Shown here: one piece after another, positions 12,778 through 25,100 of the stretch
Position numbering within the stretch: position 1 is the stretch's first letter
Layout: each line of letters begins with the position of its first letter
Source of the DNA: Blastomyces gilchristii SLH14081
Lineage: Eukaryota > Ascomycota > Eurotiomycetes > Onygenales > Ajellomycetaceae
Length of the DNA stretch: 64,000 bases
Direction of reading: 5' to 3'
Assembly (NCBI RefSeq): GCF_000003855.2
Contig: NW_003101681.1
Span: forward strand, 7,032,008 to 7,096,007
Made by a program: the position numbers and the translations under genes
Notes under the pieces: model-generated
Told to the model about the DNA's origin: nothing
Databases searched by the model: none
What the model saw: only the letters and a program-made list of their open reading frames with translations

Positions 12778-12818
12778 TCAGTAAGTGTCTCTGAGCTCAC
12801 TGATTCTGCTAGTTTTTT
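12778..12818 (-). promoter_or_regulatory. Predicted -1 ribosomal frameshift site of A1
   Basis: On the minus strand the gag frame reads AAA AAC TAG, giving the slippery heptamer A AAA AAC (12812-12818) next to the gag stop (12809-12811). Seven bases after the heptamer comes a stem-loop, ATCAGTGAG (12796-12804) pairing with CTTACTGAT (12778-12786), one G-U pair, 10-nt loop. Slipping back one base enters the pol frame. The same arrangement is in A2, A3 and A4. Confidence 0.75.
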
Positions 12819-14047
12819 GACTGTGTATGCTGAGTGCAATCTTTTGCATCATGATTTTAACATCTGCATTTGAAGCAAGCTTGATACTTACAATATCAAG
12901 ATTTTCACTTAGAAGATCTCTTTTTCAGAGAATTCAGTGCTTTAGCAATGATATTCAGATCTAGATTTATCATATTTAAGTGTGTAACTTGTGTTATAGA
13001 AGTCTGATTATCTGTTCTTCACTAAGACATACTTAATTACAGTATTTTCTGTCACAATTGACTCACTTATTCCTGTATAATGAGAATATTATATACTTTC
13101 TTCACTGTGTCTGACTGTGAGATTAAGCATTTTCATTTCACTCTTAACTCAGGTATAAGATTATGAATGAAGATTTATAAATAGAAAGATGTTAAACACT
13201 CTTCATTCAACACAAAATAGTATAAGCTGAAGTGTGTAAAGTATAATATAAGATTACTCACTTATCTATACTCAGTAAAGTATTCATAACACTTATCTTA
13301 TACATTCATTTTCTCAAAGTTATGCAAGATTCATTTGAAAAACTCATTTCATATTCATAAGAATGAATATTACTCTGAGTCTGTGAGATTTATCTTTTCA
13401 TCAGTCATTTATAATGACTTTACTTTTTTATATAGAAATATAGTAGATCTTAAGACTTGTTAAAATTTCATTAACTGTCTGTCTGTGAGTTCATATTCAA
13501 TCTGATAATATGATTATATCTGACTTAGTCAGCTGATTGCAGCATCATTTTTTCAGTCATTATTAAAGCTTAATAACTTCAGCAGATCTTCTGACTTAAT
13601 GTATTTTATACTCAGATTCTCATTCTGCACAGCAGTCTCTAATAGTGTGTATACTTCTGAAGAGATTATGAATAATCATGATAAGATCTTCAGATTCAGT
13701 ATAGTTATCTGTTTATATAAACATTCAATCTTCTACTACAGACCTAAGATCTGATTTTCTCTATTCTTATTAATGATGATGATTGCATCAGTGAAGCTCT
13801 TCATAGTGAATACTTGATTTACAGTGAATGTCAATTATTATTTGACTTTTATCTCAGTCTGTCACTGTGTATGTAAGACCTCAATCTTGTTTAGAATTCT
13901 TGTACATGTACAGAGCTTCAATTTCAGTTCAGCAGTCTCAGCTACTTTTCTTACTGCTTTGAGTAAACTCTCTAAGAGGTTCTGCATATCTTTCAGTTCA
14001 GGTAGCAGAGAAGAGTGTTATTCATATCAGCTAGAGAAGGTATTCAT
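12809..14047 (-). pseudogene. Family A gag of A1, decayed
   Basis: The likely start is ATG 14047. The N-terminal third is helix- and coiled-coil-prone. The zinc knuckle near 12877 (first base) is partly lost: an AAC-to-AAA type change leaves C-F-K-C, and a stop follows. Knuckle and start share one frame (1 mod 3), whereas protease and RT are in the -1 frame. Gag stops at TAG 12809-12811. It would form the particle and bind genomic RNA. Confidence 0.65.
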
Positions 14048-14078
14048 TTCAGTGGTTTCTGGTTGATTATATGATGTC

Positions 14079-14170
14079 TATCATTATATCGCTTGTATCA
14101 TTATATCGCTATATCGCTGTATTATTATATCGCTATATTGCTGTATCATTCTATCGCTATATCGTTATAT
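14079..14170 (+). repeat. AT-rich minisatellite in the A1 leader
   Basis: About ten imperfect copies of a unit of 8-9 bases alternating tatatcgc, tgtatcat and tatcgcta lie in the 5' untranslated leader between LTR and gag. Copy number differs between elements: A2 (28655-28720) is shorter, and A3 (30780-30810) and A4 (57798-57835) are shorter still. Confidence 0.7.
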
Positions 14171-14509
14171 GATTTCTGTTATCATCGTACGATTCCGGTG
14201 GTGGCCACCCCCTCTTTTATCCTTCTTTTGGGTAGGGAGCAGACTCCTTTGAATCTGGTTCACCGCTCTCATTCCCTTTCTCACACCTCATCCATTCGCA
14301 TATATGGCATTCGCCTGGGTGTGGAGTTTTCCCTCAACAAGCAAAGCAGCATCAATCAGATGCTCTTTCACTCACTGCTCTTCATACACTATCTTTTGAG
14401 ATGTTTCTAGAACCACACTGGCATGATAACTACAAATCACTTCATAGACAGAATTATCACATTCTGGAGGAGCCTGTGCTTCTCACTGGTTTTTAGACAT
14501 ACTACTAGA
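14171..14509 (-). other. Family A 5' leader of A1, weakly mutated
   Basis: Untranslated leader between gag and 5' LTR. It retains CC/GG and several CpG that the gag-pol region has lost. No coding region is supported. Confidence 0.55.
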
Positions 14510-14687
14510 TGTGGTTCAAAGGTTGCTTAAGCCAGTGTACAATTACAGGCGTACGCCGGCTTCTTATATATTGAATCTCATACACTAAATTAATTAGTGG
14601 CCGCTAGGGCCTCCTTTACATTCATACACTAGTAGTTCAGAAGCGGCCGCGTTATTATCTGACGGTCGTACGTTCTCCCGAACCACA
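14510..14687 (-). repeat. Family A LTR (5' LTR of A1)
   Basis: 178 bp, TGTGGTTC / GAACCACA ends. Minus-strand TATATAAG at 14563-14570 is the likely promoter TATA box, leaving a short R-U5. Confidence 0.9.
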
Positions 14688-15515
14688 AATCAGATATTAT
14701 TTATAAAGATATTGAAATTAAAAAAAATTTTTTATTCTTAAGAAGTTCTTAAATTAATACACAGATATTGTCAGAAATACTCTCTCTCTATTATTTAAGT
14801 AAAAACACTTCACAGATGAATAATGATACTCACAGTTTATAAGAATGAGAGCTGTTACAGAAAAAGAGAAAAAAAGATGAGATTCTGTGAATAGATCTGA
14901 GATATTTATACTACTCTAGAGAGATTTACTTACACTGTGAGTGATTCTGTAGAACAGTCAGATCACTCTAGTAAATAAGAGTGATTATAAATTGCAGGTC
15001 TGAATCTTTCTATATAACTATAAAGAGTGATTACAGACTGTGAACATCTTAATTCTACAATTTTACAGAGTTAATGAAAGAATGAAAAATTTCTCACAAT
15101 TCTACAGTGTCAAAGAACAATGATTTATAAGAATAAGTGAAAGATCAATTCATGAATACTTCTCTTTAATGAGAGTGATCTCACAGAGAGTGATTCATCT
15201 GTGAGATAAATCTGTGTAATAATCACATAAGAATTTCATGAAAATGATTGAGAGTCAACCAGAACTCTTCTATATGAAAGATATGAGATGAATCTGTGTG
15301 ATAGTCAGAGAAGAATCTGTAGATTATAAAGAATCTTACAGAATAAGAAACTGAGTGACAGACTTTTTTCTCTTTATAATAACAAGAGATTTTTCCTCAC
15401 TGAGATTTTTATAGATATAAAGAGTTTTTAGTGAGTATCACTGCAGTGCTGAGCTGATTCTATGAAGTCACTCAGTGAAAGGCTTTGTGAATGAAGTCTT
15501 AGAGAGAGAGAGATA
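14688..15515 (+). other. Family B 3' non-coding region, left copy
   Basis: Continuation of family B after A1. It is collinear with the reverse strand of 49267-50046. No reading frame is supported. The last bases (15499-15515) are a polypurine tract of repeated ag just before the 3' LTR, the plus-strand primer site. Confidence 0.65.
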
Positions 15516-15773
15516 TGTAAGAAATTCTACTTCTCACAGATTCTTTATCTCTATTTCTATCTCTCATGTAATTAATAGAGCTAGCAGCCCTTGGCTACAC
15601 ACAACTATATAGACTGGAGTTCATGAATACTATTCATAACTCAGCTTGAATACTATTATATATTTGATCTCTACATTTTATCTTTCTACTGCAAATACTT
15701 CTAGTAGTTAACAGTACATATCACGCCAAGCTGCAAACACCCGAATAATTGCCTCCGAGCACTTATTCTTACA
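15516..15773 (+). repeat. Family B 3' LTR, left copy
   Basis: 258 bp with ends TGTAAGAA / TTCTTACA. The right copy at 49009-49266 is exactly the same length and aligns throughout. Sequences diverge outside both ends. Confidence 0.85.
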
Positions 15774-16151
15774 TTATCTTCAAATTGCATTTGAATAAAA
15801 AGTTGATTTTATACTGCTTCAGAAGCTGAATTTTAATGCTGAGTAAAAATATGTCATTTCTCATTCAAGCTACTACTGCTTTTTACCTAAAAAGTCTGAG
15901 ATAAAGTCAAGAGTAGTAATCTATGAAAGAAAGAGATTAAGATATTAATTTAATCTAAGATTTGATATCATGTCTGACTCTGATATTCTGATGAGTGATA
16001 TTATAGATAAAGAGAATAAGTTTGATACTATACAGCTATAAATATCTATAATGAAAAGTCATTGAAGAAAAATAATAACATCTGAACAATTAATAGAGAA
16101 TTTCTGAACATAACTTTACTAAGAAACTCTATACTTGCAGAAGATTTCAAT
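15774..16151 (+). mobile_element. LINE ORF2 endonuclease fragment between B and A2
   Basis: Sequence from about 15776 aligns with the reverse strand of about 25660-26030 in the A2-inserted LINE, covering most of the AP-endonuclease domain (segments NLRFDI, AEDFN). It reads on the plus strand, opposite to the window's first LINE fragment. The family B LTR abuts one end and the A2 LTR cuts the other inside the AEDFN codons. Confidence 0.75.
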
Positions 16152-16317
16152 TGTGATTCAAAGATTGCTTAAGCCAGCGTACGATTACAGGCGTACGCGG
16201 CTTCTTATATATCATACACTAAATTAATTAGTGGCTGCTATGACCTCTTTACATTTATAAGCAAGTTCAGAAGCGGCTGCATTATTATCTGACAGTTGTA
16301 TACTCTTCTAAATCAAA
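16152..16317 (-). repeat. Family A LTR (3' LTR of A2), short subfamily
   Basis: About 166 bp, more mutated than other LTRs (end aaatcaaa instead of GAATCACA). Confidence 0.75.
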
Positions 16318-16829
16318 TTCTCTCTCACCAGATTTAGCCATGCTCATGTGACCATGACATTCACCCTAGCTTCATACAGATTAGCGTGTCACTAGCATTC
16401 GTGATTATGTAATCTATCTCTGACTCAGCTAGCATTCTGTGTACACTCTTATAAAGAAACTTTCATTATATTACATCACTCATTCTCTAACTTTTCTCAT
16501 TCTTCAATCATCTTCTTCATCATTGTCATCATTGAATGTCATCATTATCTTATTTCAGGTTACTGTCTCTTCTTCTATTTAACACCTTCTATCTGTTTAT
16601 CTATCATATTGTATATGTTTCTGGTGATGACCTCTCATTCTTATAACAAGTGTCATTGTAGTGCTTATATCAGGCAGTTCATTAGCAGTGAGTGTAATGT
16701 GTTGTGAAATATACATAGTCAGAACTTGTTTATCTTCTAATGATTGTCAGAATATATTATTATGAATGACATATCTTCTTCATCTTCTTATACACTCTTG
16801 ATCATTTTTCTTCTCAGCAGGTTTCTGAT

Positions 16830-18311
16830 TGTGTTTTCTACCACAATTTTACATGAATGCAGATACTGATATGTTTGTTTTTATTCATATAGAATCTTCA
16901 TGTTTTGACAGATCTGTGTCTGCTGATAATAGTGAACTCAATGTTGAATCATTGATTGAGAACTTGAAGAATGTGATAATGAAGAAATTGTCTGTGTCAT
17001 ATATAGCTGAGTCTTCTGTGTTTCTCTCTGCCTCTTCTACTGCTTCTTTCTCTGCTGCTCTCTCTCAATCTTCTACACTTGCCTCTGTGTCTGATTCTCC
17101 TGCTTCTGCTACCTCTGTTCCTGCGACTCTCACTCTCACTACTTCTGCTTTCCCTGGTTTTGCTGTCTCTGCTTTTGTTATCAGCTCTTCCCATTTTAAG
17201 AAGATGTTGTGTAGACTTAATAAATCATGTTTATCAGTGCATACACTTTCATCTTTCTTATCAACTTCTAGAATAATATATTGTATGAAGACTGTGTATA
17301 ATATAACTATCTAAAGCTCAGTTACAGATGCTGATTATTATATTTATTTTAAATATTTATAATAAGATAATCATTTATTCATATCAGAGAATTATCTCTC
17401 TTCTCAACAGTGTTAAGATTATAAGTCTTTTTCTTTTCATCTTTTCTTTCTGACACTGATTTTTCTGTTCTTAGAGAAAATCATTATGAATTTTACTGTA
17501 TACAAAGTTATAACATTCATAGATATTAAGAAACTTTTCATAACTATTAAATTCAATATTATAAGTATATTCACTCTGATGAATATCTTTAGAATGATCA
17601 ACTTATATCAGTCTATTCTTTAGTATTTATTATTCAACTTTGTAATACAGATGAAGAATATTCATATTTTCAGAAATGAGAATATAAATGTCATACTCTT
17701 TTACACTCATGAGTGTGAGACTTGTACATCTTATCTGAGATGTTGTCATGAGAATGAGCTGTTTACATGCTGTGTTCTGCTTTCTGCATTTCTCTGTGTT
17801 TCTCTCTCTCTTTCTGAGAAGTCTCATGCATGTTGTAATTACATGTATAACTCTAAAATTAGTAAGTGTTCATTCAGTAACTGTTCTCATCTCTGATTTT
17901 GCAATTTTCATATACTAATAATGATTCTTAATTACTTCAGTGTCAGAGATTATTCTAATCAAAGATGATAATGCTGCTGAGACTACTCTCTTCTACTTTT
18001 AAGCTGCTTTTATCACTTTCTCTTTCTCTTCTGCAGAGAAGGTTGTGTGTATATCAGATTATAAGTGTTCAGCTCTGAGTGACTCTCACTATCATTTGTC
18101 TGATTCTGTATCTTCTTCTTCTTCTGTTTCTTTTATCTCTATTCTCTCTGTTCTGACTTCTGATTCTGCAGGTTCTGTGCTCTTCTTCAATTTTTCTACA
18201 TGTATATGTATACATTTCTATATTAGCATTCCAGTCAATCTTGTAATAAATGATATTAATGTTGTACACAGAGTGATAGAGAAATCAGAGACATGCACAG
18301 TGTTGTTATAA
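16830..18311 (+). pseudogene. Antisense ORF of family A (A2 copy)
   Basis: Same product as at 5522-7087. The frame is open at 16829-17314 (SLIENLKNVIMKKL, Ser/Ala/Pro linker), again at 17651-17896 with the Cys block (CETCTSYLRCC, HACCNYMYN, SKCSFSNC), and at 18045-18311 (NDINVVHRV) after a frame change caused by a small indel between 17896 and 18045. Conservation of protein more than DNA between this copy and A1/A4 supports real coding on this strand. No domain family is recognised. Confidence 0.55.
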
Positions 18312-21300
18312 GAGCAGCTTACAGCTCTTGAATTTCTTACAGATCTTGAGTTTTGATATTTTCTTTGTTTTTGATGTTTTTTGAGTGATGTGATATTGGA
18401 AATAGATTAAACATGTGATGTATGAAAATGAATAAGATATATATGATAATATTTGTCTTTTACAGCTGACTCTTACAGTTGATAATCAATTCATTTCTCT
18501 TTTCTTACACTTTTTCTTTATCTGCTAGTCACTTCTCTTACATGATCTCTATATAATACAGTGTTCAGTGACTATGTTCAGCAGCTTTCATCTTTTGTAA
18601 TTATATCTCATACATTATACTGTCTCTCTTCACTCACTCAGATCACTACAGTGAATAGCTTATTGAAACTAATCTCATCTGATCTCTGAGCATTCTCAGA
18701 GATTGAGATGACTTGATTTCACATGTTCACAGATGTTTCAGATAGTTCATTCTCTGTGATCTCTGCAATTGAACTGATGTAAACAGTCAAATTCAACTCT
18801 GAATTCCTTTTTCTTCTATAATCTGACTTATGTATAAGTCTGTTGCTTTGAGACTACTCTTTACTGTGTTATATCTGCTATCTGCAGTGTGTTATTATAC
18901 AACTGACTACAGTCTTATCACTTATTAAAGTGTGATATTTATCTGATTTCTTCAGTTCTTCTCATTCTTTTCTTATAATTATGAAAAGATCAGAATAAGT
19001 AAGATCATCTGATTTGTAAATGTCTATGATTTCTCTTACTTTGTGAGACTTTTTAATTATAAGTCTCTTCTTTTTCAATACTGATAATAGTGCTGCAGAT
19101 AATTATAATTCACTTAAGTCTTGTATCTTTGCTTTCATAAGTCATGAATCATTTATTAAGTTGTATAAGATCTGTTCCTCTGATTCTTTCAATGCATATA
19201 TTCTCAGAGAATGTGATTTAAGTATTTTATATAACTCAAACCACCTAGATTGAAACTTCTCAGAACTCTTATTATATATGAGAACTCACATTCTTATCTT
19301 GAGACTTGATTTCTTAACTAGTGAGTCTCATATTCTTTTTGATTGAATTGCTCAGTTCAGAAGTAACTTATTAGCTTTTACACATGCATGACTGATCTCT
19401 TTCAATCTTGATTTTACATCTGCAACTGTTGTGTCTGTAACTATTATATTTACAACTGCTGTTCTCTTCTCTATCTTTTCTGAAGCATTCTTCAGAATGC
19501 GCGGATGCAATTCATACAACAGATAGAATGATGAACACTGAAAGACTGCATGCTGCTGAATTCGCGTGGCTAATAGCATCTGATCAAGATATTCATTTCA
19601 TAATCTTATAGGCTTACTCACTAGATATTTTATCAGCATATTACTCAAGATTTCATTCAAGTGTTTCACTTTCCTGTTTATCTGTGAGTAATATAACATT
19701 GTTTTATAATGTCTTGTCTGTAACTGATTCATGAAATGCCTCACTACTTCTTCTATGAGATTCACACTGTTATCAGTCAGAATCTCATGTGACATTTCAT
19801 AGTTAACATAGATCTCATCATGTAGAAACTTCACTATCATCTTCTCTATTATCTCTGAAACTGCTTTCATGACTGATCATTCAGTAGTGTAATTAATAGC
19901 AGTGATTATTCATTAATTTTCATTTAGTGTTCACAGTAATATGTCTATGAGATTTATCTCTTATTATTTAAACAGTTGTATCATACAGTTTATCTGATGT
20001 TGTACTTTCTTACATTCTAACTCTTTCTTAGATTCTTTCACAACCTGATAATTCAGACACTCATGAGCATACATCTGAATGTTCTCAGCCATGCTTGGCC
20101 AGTATGCTCTTGATTTATGTACACTTATAAGTTCAGAACTTTCTAAGTGACTGAATTTCTTGTGTATGTGAGTCATCAAGTTGTATCTAAATGAAGATTC
20201 TAGATAGAGAGCTTTCACATATTCTAGATCATGATAAAGCATAACATCATTTTTCAATTTTCTCAGCTTGAAGTTCAGAAGCATCTTCTCTACTACTCTC
20301 ACAAGACACTTGTTTTCTGACATCTTATCATTCTTCAAGTGAGAGATTATTGTGTTCACTCATTCTGATTTCTTACACTCTCTCAGTGTGTTTAATGTGA
20401 ACTTCTCTTATATCTAGTTCACAGAACTCTCACTTGTGAAATCAGATCTATAACTGATTACATCAGATATCACAGTGTCTGATTTCTTTTAATATTTGAT
20501 ATGAAGATTATACACTTGAAACTCTGAGATTCAATGTACTAAGTATTTGAAAGGTTTTATTATTGATTATAGATAGATGAGACTTTCATAATCTGTGATC
20601 ATCATTGTTATATATCTGTTATTAATATATCTATCTCATAATATCAGCATATACTTAATCACTAGCAATTTCTTTTTATACACTGAGTAATTGAGCTCAG
20701 CACTCAATAGTTTCCTATCATTATATATTATCAGATGCAGCTTGTCATTCTTACTTATCTGTAGAAGAGTATATCTGATAGCTTATTCAGATGCATTTAT
20801 CTTGATGTAGAAAGGTTTATCACAATCTGATTGAATAAGTACTAAGAATATTATTATATACTCTCTCAGTGTGAGAAAAGCCTCTTCACACACAGTATTT
20901 CAGATAATTGAATAAAACTTCTTCTTTCACAGATTTGCATCTGTTTGTCTTAAGAGATCTGAGAGTGATGTAGATATTCATGTGAAATCCTTGATAAATC
21001 TGCAGTAATATGAGATCAACTCAAGAAACTGTTGTATATAATGTACATTTCTCAGCTACAGTCAATTTACTATGACATTCAATTTCTTCAGAATAAAGTG
21101 TATACAGTCATCACTCACTACATATTCTATAAACTTCAACTCTTCTATTTCAAACACACACTTTGTTGATTTAACATAGAGCTTATACTCTTTCAGAGTT
21201 GTAAGCACTTTATCAAGATACTTCAGATATTCATTATATGAGTTTGAAAAGACTAGAATGTTATTAAGATATATAAGATATGAGATTTCATTCTATTTAT

Positions 21301-22178
21301 AAAGAATTGTATTCATCATTGTTTGAAAGATGACAGATGCATTTATCAGACTGAATGACATTATCAGGAATTCAAACTTTTCTCATTGTTTATTAAACAC
21401 AGTTCATGAAACTGACAGTTCATCTACACAGATCTGTCAGTATTCTGAGAGAAGATCAATCTTTGATAGATATCAGGTATTTTCAATCATATTCAACTGG
21501 TATTGAATCTGTGACAGTGAATATTCATTCTTGATTGTAAGCTTATTAAGTGCTTGATAATTGATACACATTCATCACTTCTTATCTGTCTTTGTCACAA
21601 ATAGAACTGAAAAGCCTCACATGCTTGATGAGAATTGTATAAGATTATGTTCTAGAAGGTCTGTGATCTGACACTTCTGTTATTTGAGATGCATTTGTGA
21701 CAGCGAGTACACATTCTGATTGACTGGTTTTGCATTCTCTGTGTCAATCTCATGCATGAATTCTCATTCCAGCAGCAATTCTGATGAAAGATCTGTTTGA
21801 AAGATTATTATTATTATTATTCTTCAATTATAGATGTATGCAGTCAGAGACTATGACATCTACCTGAGAATCTTTAGTTCTCAGGGTTTTTCCTATATCT
21901 ATAGAGTCAACTATTATACATTTATCAATTTCAAATATGCAAAATCAGAAAATTCCAGCTCAGAATACAAAAACTGTTTACAAATTGCAGTATTTCAACA
22001 CCTTCTGATAGTTTGAAATCATTTGAAAATATTATGACAAAAGAAAAGAGAACATAGTCTTAAAGATAGACACATTAAATAGATAGAGAAAAGAACAGAA
22101 GAAAACAAGTACAGTAAAGAGAGACTATAATAAAACAAAATTATAAAAGATGATATATAGCTGTTTAACAGACTATAT

Positions 22179-25100
22179 CTAGTCAATTTCCTCTTCATAT
22201 TCAGATACTTCTGAATTCAGCCATTTTCTTGTAGCTACTCTAGTTTCTGATAGAAAGTCTATTAAGTATTTAGTTCCTGTCTCAGTTGAGAATAAGAACC
22301 TCATATTTAATTGATTTAAATCATACTTTTTCTTTAATCTGACTCTGAGACTATTGTATAATGCACAATGCATTACAATATACTCAGGATTTTCATTCAC
22401 ATTGCAGAATGAGCACTCTGTTAAATCAAATCTATCATCAAATCTTTGTATATAAGATTTGAAATAACCATGTTCTAGTTTCAGCTGAATTATAGATGAG
22501 AATATTTTCTTTTTATATTTAATTGAACAAGATTTTCACTTTGATTTTGTCTCAAATCTTGAATAATGTATACTCTTCTTTTGTTTCTGCCAGCTTTCAT
22601 TTCACTGATTTAAACAAGATTCTTTTATCTTTCTCTTTATGAAAGATCAGGACACTGTTTTTTGAATAGATCTGCTTAATTCTGAACTCTTTTTTACATC
22701 TGAATCAGCCTATTCATTGTCATGAATATACATATGAGCAGGAACTCAGTGCAGATGAATTATCAGTTTTAATGTTCTTCTCTTTTGAATTTTTAAAACA
22801 GAGTTTAAAATCAGTTTAAGATTCATTTGATCATTATGAATCTGACTATTTCTAAGTCTTTTTAAAGTGACTTGACTATCAGAGAATATCCATGTCTCTT
22901 TCAAATCATTTCCTCTTTTATGAGATTTTATTTTAATGAGTTTGAAAGCTTTCACTATTGCAAATACTTCAGCAGCAAAGACTTCAGATTCACGGCCTAA
23001 ATTCCAGAAATCTGAGATAAAATTAATATTATCTTCAGTATAAGCAATGCCTGCGCCTAATCTATTCAAATTCTCATTTTTTGAGTCATCTGAGTAAATC
23101 AGAATAGAGTCTTTTATATTAATTGTAGAGATCTTCTTCAAATACTGTTCATATTCTCTCTCTTTAGATAGTTCACTTATTTGTAAGTCTATGAGAGATT
23201 CCAGCTTTTCTCTTCAGAGAGATATCTTCTCATGATCAATTTTCTCAACATTTAATGAAGAAAATTGATTCTTAATAAGTGAACATAGTCTATACAGTTG
23301 AGAGGGCATTTTCTTTAAAGTATTATTCTCATTTCAATCAAGAAATCTATTTCAATCCAGTTCATTTCCTGAGTTAACTGATGAAAATGAAGAAGAGACT
23401 CTTTCTCTGATTATATGATTTAAGCTCATCTTAATGACTCTCAGAGCATAGTTCATACAGTTCTTTTCAAATCAAATAGCAGGAGATAGAATTGAAGCTT
23501 CAATTTTCATTGCTTTAATAGAAGATGACTTGAATGCTCTCAGAATTCTTCTCAAAGCTCTGTTTTATAGATTTTGAAAGAGTTCAGTGAAGTTTCCTTG
23601 ATTATTTTATCAAACTTGAACTTCATAATCAGCTACTGAGATAATACAGGCTATGTATAACTGTCTCATAGCCTGAAAGGATAGACCTCTCTCAGTATTT
23701 GATAGTCTGATTATACTATTCAGTAGTCTCTCTGTCTTGATGATTCTTTATTGAATATAATATTTAAAATTTAACTTGAAGTTTAATCATACTTCTAGTC
23801 ATTTGATATTCAAACTGAGTTTAATCTCTTTATTCAAAAGAGTTAGACTTAGTTCTTTCTCATTAAATCTGAAAAAAAAGTGAATTAGCTCAGTTTTATT
23901 CACATTAAATTGAATTAGATTGATATCTGCTCTAATAAAGATTTTCTTTACTGCTTTCTCAATTACTTCTAAATTCTCTTTGATTGTCTTTGAACTGTAG
24001 AGTAGATCAATATCATCTATATAACTTGAAGATCTCACTATTTTCATCTCTCTATTCTTGAATAGATATGCAGTGTATATTGCAAATAAAACAGATGAGA
24101 TTGAAGATACTTGTGATACTTCTATTTTTATCTCAGTTTTATCTTGTTTTCTTCCATTAAAAAATAGTTGTATAATTCTTTTAGACATGAAACAATTGAC
24201 TCATTTTATTAGAGAAAGTTACAGTTTTAACATCTTCAAAGTTTGAATCATCTTAGACTTTGAAACATGATTAAATGCATCTTTTATATCAATAAAAACT
24301 GCAGTTGAGACCAGATCTTTATGCTTTGCTACTTGAATATTATGAATAACTGAGAGAACAGTATCAATTGCAGAAAATTATTTTCTATCTCTCATTTATT
24401 CATTAAATAGAAGAGAATCACTAATAGAGCTTATAAAAGATAATCTAGTAGCTATTATCTTTTCTAGAATTTTTCTTAAACAGTTCAACAGAGATATTAC
24501 TCTATATGACTTAGAAATTGAAGCCTTTCTATTAGACTTTGTAAGAATTACTTCAGTAGCTTCTCTCCAGCATTCAGAATGATAATCATTTTTTAAGAGA
24601 TTAAAAAAGAGCTCAAAATATTCATTCTTCAAGTAGAAATATATGTTTTGAATAATTGAGTGATTAATTGAATCAGGCTCTGCAGCAGTTTTAATTGAAC
24701 TTGAGAATATTGATGACTCTAGTTCATCATATGTAAGCTCAGACCATTCTCAGTTATTTTCATCAATATATTCATGAAATGATATATTCTTCTCTTCTAA
24801 ATGTGATGAGTTTTGAAAGAGAATTCTCATAAAAGCTTGACATTTTTTCTCAAAAGAGTTTGCTGTATATAATTCATTCTGAAATTCATATTCTAAGGTT
24901 GAAAGCTTTGCTACACTTCTTGTTTTAGTATAGTTGAAGACTTTGAAAACTTCTTTTTCTTATGCTTCTTCAAGAAATCTTTTCCAGTAATCTGTTTTGG
25001 CTTTTTTAATATCTGAAAAATATTCATTTTGAATAGCTTTGAACTCTTCATCAGATATTAAGTGATTCTCTCAATCTCTCTTAGCAGTAGCTAATTGCTT

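Larger units (their letters stand above)
7330..12818 (-). pseudogene. Family A pol of A1 (protease, RT, RNase H, integrase), decayed and split by a LINE
   Basis: Pol begins at the frameshift site (12812-12818) and reads leftwards. The protease region lies near 12590. RT at about 11300-11900 includes a YLNNILVFSN block, altered from the YLDD active site. RNase H-like sequence follows at 10750-11150. The integrase H-H-C-C domain is at about 10270-10480 (HKEFSH, then a decayed Cys pair). The core with LTDNDVNL and the helix MRHFMSQLQT-like block lies near 9930-10120. RT, zinc domain and core share one frame (first base = 2 mod 3). A long C-terminal tail continues beyond 9000 and is split by the LINE at 7467-8914. 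No chromodomain is seen, unlike families B and C. Confidence 0.75.
4903..14687 (-). mobile_element. Gypsy family A copy A1, full length, inserted in family B
   Basis: Two 178-bp LTRs (4903-5080 and 14510-14687) bound the element and it is flanked by the 4-bp TSD aatc (4899-4902 and 14688-14691). Gag, protease, RT, RNase H and integrase read on the minus strand, so the 5' LTR is the right one. A polypurine tract (plus-strand tcctctctcacc at 5081-5092) touches the left, 3' LTR. Without the LINE insert (1448 bp plus one TSD copy) the element is about 8.3 kb, like the other three copies. No TGG-type primer binding site follows the 5' LTR, so priming may use a tRNA fragment or self-priming. Confidence 0.9.
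577..15773 (+). mobile_element. Gypsy family B, left copy (chromovirus), interrupted by A1
   Basis: Family B occupies 577-4902 and 14688-15773, with the whole of A1 inserted between. Removing A1 and one copy of the TSD aatc restores sequence collinear with the reverse strand of 58365-58410, which proves the nesting. The order protease side, RT, RNase H, integrase, chromodomain, polypurine tract, 3' LTR is that of Ty3/gypsy chromoviruses. The 5' LTR and gag lie outside the window or beyond the LINE at 1-576. All frames carry many TAA/TAG/TGA codons; no intact gene remains. Confidence 0.85.

Noticed and set aside
14079..14170. CRISPR-like array
   Set aside because: Units are 8-9 bases without unique spacers, within a eukaryotic retrotransposon leader.
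14633..14652. NotI-like gcggccgc sites as a sign of vector contamination
   Set aside because: The site is part of nearly every family A LTR and lies in the repeat consensus.
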